Of a stretch of 64,000 nt of DNA, positions 58,081 through 64,000 are shown in pieces. Source of the stretch: Flavobacterium psychroterrae (GTDB lineage: Bacteria; Bacteroidota; Bacteroidia; Flavobacteriales; Flavobacteriaceae). Within the stretch, counting starts at the first letter, position 1; every line of letters starts with the position of its first letter. The DNA is taken from contig NZ_JAGYVZ010000003.1 in the NCBI RefSeq assembly GCF_018380615.1, positions 1 through 64,000 of the forward strand, written 5' to 3'. The position numbers were made by a program, and so were the translations under genes. The notes beneath the pieces were generated by a model that did no database searches, was not told the origin of the DNA, and saw only the letters and a program-made list of their open reading frames with translations.

Positions 58081-59055
58081 ATGCACGATATTAGCCAATA
58101 CCAGGATTTTTTCATCAATTATTTAGAAAACCAAAGCATCAGCAAAGAGCCTAAAAACCTTTATGAACCCATTAAATATATTTTAGGACTTGGCGGAAAA
58201 CGTATGCGTCCCGTACTAACTTTAATGGCATCCGAAGTTTTTGATACTGACTATAAAGTAGCACTTCCGGCAGCAATGGCGGTGGAAGTTTTTCATAATT
58301 TTTCACTTGTTCACGATGATATTATGGATGATGCACCTTTGCGAAGAGGTCAGGAAACCGTGCATGAAAAATGGGATTTGAATACCGGAATTCTTTCCGG
58401 TGATGCCATGCTTATCCTTGCTTATCAATATTTTGAACAATACGAGCCTGTCATTTTTAGGGATTTGGCAAAATTGTTTAGCAAAACGGCTCTCGAAGTT
58501 TGCGAAGGACAACAATGGGATGTTGATTTTGAAAAAAGAAACGATGTCACAATTCCGGAATATCTTAAAATGATCGAATATAAAACAGCCGTATTAGTTG
58601 CAGCTGCCATGAAAATGGGTGCGATTGTAGCTAAAACTACTAAAAAAGAAGCTGATTTAATTTACGATTTCGGATTGAATTTAGGTTTGGCTTTTCAGCT
58701 TCAGGATGATTTTTTAGACGCTTTTGGAGATCCTAAAACCTTTGGAAAACAAGTTGGAGGAGATATTATAGTCAACAAAAAAACCTATTTATACCTGAAA
58801 GCACGTGAATTTTCATCTCTTGAAAAAGCTTCAGAATTAGAAAAATTATTCAGTTTACAATTAGAAGATAATACAAATAAAATAGCAACTGCAAAAACTA
58901 TTTTTAACGAGTCAGGAGCTTCAAAAGCAACGCAGGAAGCGATAGAAATGTACACTCTTAAAGCTTTTGAAACTTTAGAAAAAATGGACATTAACATTGA
59001 AAAGAAAGCTATTTTAAGAACATTTGGCGAGAACTTAATGGGAAGAAAAGTTTAG
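58081..59055 (+). CDS. Polyprenyl diphosphate synthase
   Basis: The 324-residue enzyme has the first aspartate-rich motif LVHDDIMDDAPLRRG at about residues 78-92 and the second as FQLQDDFLDAFGDP near residue 210, with GGKRMRPVLTLMA before the first. These define long-chain trans-isoprenyl diphosphate synthases, which chain isopentenyl units for quinone side chains or similar. It stands divergent from yceI. The product chain length cannot be read from the sequence alone. Confidence 0.93.
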   Translation: MHDISQYQDFFINYLENQSISKEPKNLYEPIKYILGLGGKRMRPVLTLMASEVFDTDYKVALPAAMAVEVFHNFSLVHDDIMDDAPLRRGQETVHEKWDLNTGILSGDAMLILAYQYFEQYEPVIFRDLAKLFSKTALEVCEGQQWDVDFEKRNDVTIPEYLKMIEYKTAVLVAAAMKMGAIVAKTTKKEADLIYDFGLNLGLAFQLQDDFLDAFGDPKTFGKQVGGDIIVNKKTYLYLKAREFSSLEKASELEKLFSLQLEDNTNKIATAKTIFNESGASKATQEAIEMYTLKAFETLEKMDINIEKKAILRTFGENLMGRKV

Positions 59056-59063
59056 TTTTTTTT

Positions 59064-59260
59064 GCCACAGATTAAAGGATTTTAATGATTTTCGCCACGA
59101 ATTACACTAATTTTCACGGATTCAGCATAATTAAATTAGTGAAAATTAGTGTAATTCGTGCAACAAATTTTTACAAATAGTAAACCTGACAGGTTTTTAA
59201 ACCTGTCAGGTTTACTATTTGAAAACTAATATAATCTGTGAAAATCTTTTAATCTGTGGC
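59064..59260. repeat. Three nested inverted repeats between convergent genes
   Basis: The outer arms are GCCACAGATTAAAGGATTTT (59064-59083) and its near complement at 59241-59260. The middle pair, GCCACGAATTACACTAATTT with its complement, spans 59094-59160. The inner element (59174-59221) is a 48-bp palindrome with 23-bp arms, containing AAACCTGACAGGTTT. The genes on either side end toward each other. Confidence 0.75.
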
Positions 59261-59264
59261 TATT

Positions 59265-61130
59265 TTAAAACAAATCATCCGGATCAACTAAATCCGATAA
59301 TTTTTGTTTTAAATCATCTTCTAAAATTGTCAATCCATATTGGTAAGAAGCGTTCATCCAGCCAAAACCTTCTTCGGTGATATAATCAAACTCGGTTCCT
59401 ACGTTTCCGTACTCTGCAAAGATTTTGTGCGAACTTATAGACAAGTCAAACTTCTCCGGAATCGTTCCGTTATAATCAACCGCGTTTCTGGTAATCAGCC
59501 AAAGCCAGCGATACACCATTTCCTGCGCTTCTTCGTTAAAATTATAATTAAGTAAACCTTCCCATAAAAGCATTTGATGCGGCGCCCATCCAAACGGATA
59601 ATCCCATTGTCGGATTGGTGCATTTTCATCAACACCAGCAATTGATTCTTGGGTACATCCGGCAATTCCACCTTTCATTTTAAACCTTGGTAATATCTTT
59701 TTTACCAAAATTTCTGCTTGTTCCGGCGTACTTATTTTTGCCCAAAGCGGATAAAATGTTGGTGCAGCTTCAAAAAAATGTTGCTTTTCATTTACAAAAT
59801 CATAATCAAGATAACAACCGGATTCTTCATTCCAGCACAATTTGTTGATTTTCTCTTTTCTCAATTCTGCTTTCGAAATCCAATATTCACTTGAATACGA
59901 TTTATCTTCAAAATACTGAAATTCATTTTTAAAATATTTCTTAATTAAAAAAGCAATATCAGTTTCATATTTATAAAGCAAACTATTTATGGCAACAGTA
60001 TTTAAATTGGCACAAACGCCAACCAATCTATTTGTTGTATCATGTCCGCTTTCGCGCATACTTCTATCGTGAATAAAGTATTTATCAAGTTCCTCATCAA
60101 CCACTTCTCTTTCAAGATATTTTTTTTCGAATTCACGCGTAGACAAATTATATTTCTGCGCATATTGCTCCAGAATATCGTCAAAATGCCCTTCTTCAAC
60201 CTCAAACGGAAGTCCGATACCTTCGGCTTTATATCGATTCAAGCCATTGGCAGTAAGTCGTTTTCCCTCTTCCATCCAAACGGTTTTGTATTCTTTTATG
60301 GCGGTTTTTAAATGTCTTTCAATCCAGAAAATATCAGGATTAGACTTTTCTAAAACATCAATAATTAACGAAGTATAAAGCGGCGGTTGCGTTCTGGTTA
60401 AATAATAACTTCTGTTCGCGTTTAGAATTTTTCCGTAATGATCGATCTGATATTTAAAATTCTCGGCAATGCCTAAAGCAAGATCAATTTTATCATCAAT
60501 CAAAAGTCCTTTAGCAATAAAATAACTATCCCAACCGTACATTTCGTTGAATCTTCCGCCAGGAACGACAAACGGAACTCCCGAAATTTCATTGTTTTTA
60601 ATTTGAAGTGCCAAAGCCAAAATTCCCGGTTTTTTATTGAGCGATAAAACATATTCCGGCGAAATGTTTTTAGGCATTTGCACCACTTTTAACTTTGGAA
60701 TTGTAGCTTCTAATTTTTTAAAATAATCAAAAACAATTTCGTCACCAAAAGGCACATACAAATAAGCAAATTCATTTTCGATTTTATCGTCTTCCAGAAT
60801 TTTCTTTACTCCAATAGCATCAATTGTACGCGTAAGCCCCTTCCAATACAAGTTTTTTATTTTTCTTGAAATTCGTTTTACAGGATCTTCGGTGATTTCA
60901 TTTAAATCTATTTCTGCAAATTCTGTTTTGTTTTTTTTAGCCAAAGCCAATTCCTGCAATAAGTTCGAAAGTTGATAAGTTCCCTCAATAACCGCAGAAT
61001 TTCCGTTTTCATCATTTAACAAAAACTTTTTTGGTCCGTTATCATCGATCGTTATTTTTTTATCGCCATCAGTATCTTCCTGAGCCAATAATTTTTCGAT
61101 TGTTTGGGTTATATGTAATTTAAATTTCAT
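59265..61130 (-). CDS. Trehalase (glycoside hydrolase family 37) with EF-hand-like N-terminus
   Basis: The 621-residue protein has both trehalase signatures: PGGRFNEMYGWDSY and QWDYPFGWAPHQ. It would split trehalose to two glucose molecules. Residues 19-30 (DTDGDKKITIDD) form a calcium-binding EF-hand-like loop, unusual for the enzyme. No signal peptide is evident, so it should be cytoplasmic or in the periplasm by another route. It overlaps the upstream MFS gene by 11 bp, and a TonB receptor lies next to that. Confidence 0.9.
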   Translation of the reverse strand: MKFKLHITQTIEKLLAQEDTDGDKKITIDDNGPKKFLLNDENGNSAVIEGTYQLSNLLQELALAKKNKTEFAEIDLNEITEDPVKRISRKIKNLYWKGLTRTIDAIGVKKILEDDKIENEFAYLYVPFGDEIVFDYFKKLEATIPKLKVVQMPKNISPEYVLSLNKKPGILALALQIKNNEISGVPFVVPGGRFNEMYGWDSYFIAKGLLIDDKIDLALGIAENFKYQIDHYGKILNANRSYYLTRTQPPLYTSLIIDVLEKSNPDIFWIERHLKTAIKEYKTVWMEEGKRLTANGLNRYKAEGIGLPFEVEEGHFDDILEQYAQKYNLSTREFEKKYLEREVVDEELDKYFIHDRSMRESGHDTTNRLVGVCANLNTVAINSLLYKYETDIAFLIKKYFKNEFQYFEDKSYSSEYWISKAELRKEKINKLCWNEESGCYLDYDFVNEKQHFFEAAPTFYPLWAKISTPEQAEILVKKILPRFKMKGGIAGCTQESIAGVDENAPIRQWDYPFGWAPHQMLLWEGLLNYNFNEEAQEMVYRWLWLITRNAVDYNGTIPEKFDLSISSHKIFAEYGNVGTEFDYITEEGFGWMNASYQYGLTILEDDLKQKLSDLVDPDDLF

Positions 61131-62340
61131 CTTTTGCAGTTATTTTTTTGAGAATAAAGAATGATATCAGTAACAAGGTCATCGGAATTAAAGTAAAATA
61201 AAATGCGTTTTCCGGTCCTTCATTTTTAAACAGCCAACCGGTTATTCTGGAACCTAATGTTCCGCCAAGAGCAGAAAAAATCACGATTAATCCGGTCATT
61301 GAACTTTGCAGATTTTTAGGCAAAGCGCTTAAAACAATCGAGTTTAATAATGGATAAATGGGTGCAATAAACAATCCGATTAAGGGAAATGCAAAACCAA
61401 TTAACGGAATATCCGAAAGTGTGTTGATATTCTTAACTTCTAATCCAACTGTTTTTGGCAATACAAAAATTACGATAAGCATTGCACAGAATATACAGAC
61501 GCTTAAAACCCAAATCCAGTTTACTTTTTTAGTTACAATTCCTGCAATCAATCTCCCAATCGCTAATGAAATCGCCAAAATACTGGCCATCATAATGCTA
61601 ATATTCTCTGGTAAATGAAGCACTTTTGTATTGAATGTTGGCAGCCACGAAAGGATTCCCTGTTCGATCATGACAAACAAAAAGACGCTTATAACAAAAA
61701 TAACGGTAAGCAATTTTGCCATTAGTTTAAACATTTGCATGAAATCGTCTTTGAGATTTGCTCCCGCTGAAATTTCGGCTTCTTCGAATTTTACAAAAAG
61801 TAAAAACAGAAATGACAAGAATGATAATCCTGCTAAAAACCAATAAACATTCAGCCATGAATTAGGATCGTCTTCGTTATTAAAAGCCGGAAATAAAAAA
61901 TAAGCCAACGCAATCCCAACCATAAAAAAACCTTCAATACTGCTCATTAAAGCGTTGTGTTCTTTTTTGGTTTCGGTCACGGTTCCAATCAGGGAATAAA
62001 CAGAAACTTTTATCAAGGCAAATGAAACCCCAACGGTTGCAAAAAGAATTTTAGCATTATCAAATGAATTTCCAAAATACATAGAAATACAAGCCAAAGT
62101 CACCAAACCCAAACCTATCAACATCGATTTTCTATAGCCGATTCTTGGTAAAAAAGAGGCGATAAAAAAAGATACAATGGCAATTGGCATATCCTTAAAA
62201 GCTTCGAGAATACTTGCCTGAACTTCATCTACTCCGTAATTTCTTTGCGATTTTAAAATCACAATGCCTACGCTGTTTAATAAAATAGCAAAGACAAAAT
62301 AATTGAGGTAAAGAGAGATTTTGATTCCTATGTTTTTCAT
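61120..62340 (-). CDS. MFS transporter linked to trehalase
   Basis: The 406-residue protein has 12 predicted membrane segments, starting MKNIGIKISLYLNYFVFAIL. Its loop FLPRIGYRKSMLIG matches an MFS signature. The stop overlaps the trehalase start by 11 bp, so the pair is co-translated, and the substrate is likely a sugar such as trehalose. It lies between the trehalase and the TonB receptor. Confidence 0.88.
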   Translation of the reverse strand: MKNIGIKISLYLNYFVFAILLNSVGIVILKSQRNYGVDEVQASILEAFKDMPIAIVSFFIASFLPRIGYRKSMLIGLGLVTLACISMYFGNSFDNAKILFATVGVSFALIKVSVYSLIGTVTETKKEHNALMSSIEGFFMVGIALAYFLFPAFNNEDDPNSWLNVYWFLAGLSFLSFLFLLFVKFEEAEISAGANLKDDFMQMFKLMAKLLTVIFVISVFLFVMIEQGILSWLPTFNTKVLHLPENISIMMASILAISLAIGRLIAGIVTKKVNWIWVLSVCIFCAMLIVIFVLPKTVGLEVKNINTLSDIPLIGFAFPLIGLFIAPIYPLLNSIVLSALPKNLQSSMTGLIVIFSALGGTLGSRITGWLFKNEGPENAFYFTLIPMTLLLISFFILKKITAKDEI

Positions 62341-62444
62341 TTTTTATTTGTTTATCTATGCTTTGTGGTTACGGTGCGGAGACGCACTGCTGTGCGTCTC
62401 TACGATTCCGTGTATGACTGATTAAACGCATTGTTTATATTTTT

Positions 62445-62578
62445 AACACATAGAGACATAGCTTTTTTTGCGCTCAAAAGGCGTTTCACTAACATTAATT
62501 CACATAGGTATGCGTGGAAACTAGTTTATTTCATTCTCTTATTTTTTTAAGCGTTTAAAATCTATGTTTCTATGTGTT
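62445..62578. repeat. 134-bp inverted repeat element (ACACATAGAAACATAG family), copy 2
   Basis: AACACATAGAGACATAG at the left and TCTATGTTTCTATGTGTT at the right are the same terminal inverted repeats as in the copy at 41095-41228. The interior shares CTCAAAAGGCGTTTCACTAA and ACATAG-type segments. It fills most of the gap between the MFS and TonB receptor genes. Confidence 0.7.
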
Positions 62579-62620
62579 AAATATTTTTTAAGAATTACAT
62601 AAGTCTGATTTTACATAAAT

Positions 62621-64000
62621 TTAAAAATTAATCGCTACCGAAAATCTAAAGGCACGTCCTAAAATAGGTCTTGCCATAAACACATCACTTGCTGCAGATG
62701 TTGTTTGTCTTGGATCTCCTTCTGTTAAACCAATTTCGTTAAATAAGTTCGAAGCATCAACTGCAAAACGTAGATTATTATAGGTATAATTTAAACCTGC
62801 TCCTACTTCTTTATAAGCCGGTAAAACTTGTTTGTTGTCCTGATTCGTGAACTTTTTATCATAATAAGAGAACTGAACATACGCTGTAAAATCTTTTGTA
62901 ATGTCTACTTCCGGTCTTAAATTACAGAAAAATTTAGGAATTCTTCTTGCTGTATTTCCGTTAAAATCAAACGTAGAGCCATCAGCATTTGTACCTGTAA
63001 AATTATCGTATTCTGGTTTTTGAACGGTGAATGTAAAGTTCAGTTTTACCATTTCGTATCTGGCATTAGTTTCTACTTCAAGACCAATATTGTTTACATC
63101 GGCAAATTTATTTTCAGAAGATCCATCAGATAAAATATCGGTAAAAGCTACGTTTTTCAATCCCATATGAAATAAATTCGCATTTACAGAGAAGAAGGAA
63201 TTGGCATATTTATAACCCAATTCAATTTGGTTTACTTCTGTGTTTTCAAGTTTGCTTAAATCTGCTGCATTATCATAAAATGATTCTTCGATTGGCGATC
63301 TGAAACCATGGCTGTAACGAGCATAAGAAGCCATTTTATCATTAAATTTATAATTTCCTGCTGCAGTATACGACCATTCGCTCACATCATATCTCCAATA
63401 GGTATAAGGATTCCCTTTTACAGTTGTCACCGCGTCATCAGCCGTATTATTGTCTAAAAGTCCTAAGTTTTCGGCAAAAAATCTTGCATTGTCTCTGTAA
63501 CCTGAATATTTGTCTTTATTGTATCTTAAACCTGCGTTGAAAGTCAGATTATCAGTAGCTTTAATTTCCGCGTCAGCGTAGATATCGTTCAAAAGTCCTT
63601 TTGTTTGCGCATCTCTTTCAAGCCATGTAATTCTTTCTACACCGTTCCAGGTATGATCTACTCCTGTTGTATTGTCTTTTACATTTAATAATCTCGGATT
63701 ATCTGAAACACCTACTAAATAGGAATTCCAGTTCCAATATTGGTTCGATTTCCAGTTAGAATAATAGTAACCAGCAGTTAATTTTACAGGATCTAAGTCA
63801 AAATTAAAAGAGAAATTATTAGCAAAATTGTTCATCTTTTTCTCGATATGCCAAAGATCAGCTCTCATGATTAAAGCATTTGGATCAAGCGTTTGTCCGT
63901 TATCAACATAAGAATATGTTAGATTACTAGCAGTTGTATTTTGAACGCTTGTTGCATAACCATCTTGCGTCCAAGGTCCGCCATTTGGGAAAATAGCATT
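62621..64000 (-). CDS. TonB-dependent receptor, C-terminal part (cut by the window edge)
   Basis: The frame is open from the stop at 62621 to the right edge, so the N-terminal plug and signal peptide are missing. At least 459 residues form a beta-barrel with paired strands (NLTFNAGLRYNKDKYSGYRD, ELNYTYNNLRFAVDASNLFN-like segments) and end ILGRAFRFSVAINF, a typical outer-membrane receptor end. It lies next to the MFS and trehalase genes on the same strand, so uptake of a trehalose-related sugar is likely. Confidence 0.85.
   Translation of the reverse strand, partial: NAIFPNGGPWTQDGYATSVQNTTASNLTYSYVDNGQTLDPNALIMRADLWHIEKKMNNFANNFSFNFDLDPVKLTAGYYYSNWKSNQYWNWNSYLVGVSDNPRLLNVKDNTTGVDHTWNGVERITWLERDAQTKGLLNDIYADAEIKATDNLTFNAGLRYNKDKYSGYRDNARFFAENLGLLDNNTADDAVTTVKGNPYTYWRYDVSEWSYTAAGNYKFNDKMASYARYSHGFRSPIEESFYDNAADLSKLENTEVNQIELGYKYANSFFSVNANLFHMGLKNVAFTDILSDGSSENKFADVNNIGLEVETNARYEMVKLNFTFTVQKPEYDNFTGTNADGSTFDFNGNTARRIPKFFCNLRPEVDITKDFTAYVQFSYYDKKFTNQDNKQVLPAYKEVGAGLNYTYNNLRFAVDASNLFNEIGLTEGDPRQTTSAASDVFMARPILGRAFRFSVAINF

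Overview
The window looks like a chromosome segment of a Flavobacterium-like member of the Bacteroidota. The DNA is AT-rich, several genes carry the TANNTTTG promoter box of that phylum, one protein has a type IX secretion (T9SS) sorting tail with SprB-type repeats, and a TonB-dependent receptor runs off the right edge. All product names come from reading motifs in the sequence; no database search was run.

Region 1 (1-7.1 kb) is a peptide natural-product neighbourhood. It has a radical SAM/SPASM maturase with a small precursor, two Cys-rich double-glycine (GG) leader peptides beside a membrane VKOR/thioredoxin protein with a degenerate C39-like N-terminus, three tandem Gly-rich GG-leader peptides, and a TPR/AraC membrane regulator. 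No exporter is visible. Region 2 (7.3-15.1 kb) holds an acyl-CoA dehydrogenase, a DUF3050 protein, an SGNH lipoprotein, an AraC regulator, a nitrilase-family amidohydrolase, a GNAT acetyltransferase, a histidine kinase with a 15-unit 21-residue coiled-coil array, and an XRE regulator.

Region 3 (15,274-31,953) is a 16.7 kb integrative element in the 3' end of tRNA-Ser(GGA), bounded by a 17-bp direct repeat. It carries a tyrosine integrase, an XRE-like repressor, a frameshifted primase/helicase, several small unknown genes, a type VI secretion cargo (VgrG, a GIY-YIG nuclease effector, a leucine-rich putative immunity protein and an RraB-like protein), and an ArdC-type antirestriction protein fused to a RecA-like ATPase. 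It also holds non-coding structure: two hairpins whose stems differ but stay complementary, GTTTCC arrays near both ends, 11-bp iterons, and three stem-loops with a shared stem. No relaxase or conjugation gene is visible, so it may be mobilisable or satellite-like.

Region 4 (32.2-50.6 kb) has a LysR/MFS divergent pair, an asparaginase/acyltransferase/TatD run, then an ECF sigma factor with a TPR-bearing putative anti-sigma factor. On the opposite strand lie a small membrane protein, a lipoprotein, a PKD-domain outer-membrane protein, a membrane-anchored TPR-CHAT protease-like protein, a retropepsin-like protein and a 14-repeat T9SS adhesin. Three copies of a bipartite motif, GGGTAACAAT-N12-TTRATATAA, precede the first genes of this strand and may be the ECF promoter.

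Region 5 (50.9-64 kb) has an RND efflux operon with its TetR regulator, a YceI protein, a polyprenyl diphosphate synthase, and a trehalase/MFS/TonB-receptor sugar locus. Three copies of GGAAACT-N14-AGTTTCC lie in the tetR and yceI promoter regions and are the likely TetR operators. Intergenic regions throughout carry dispersed inverted repeats of several families.
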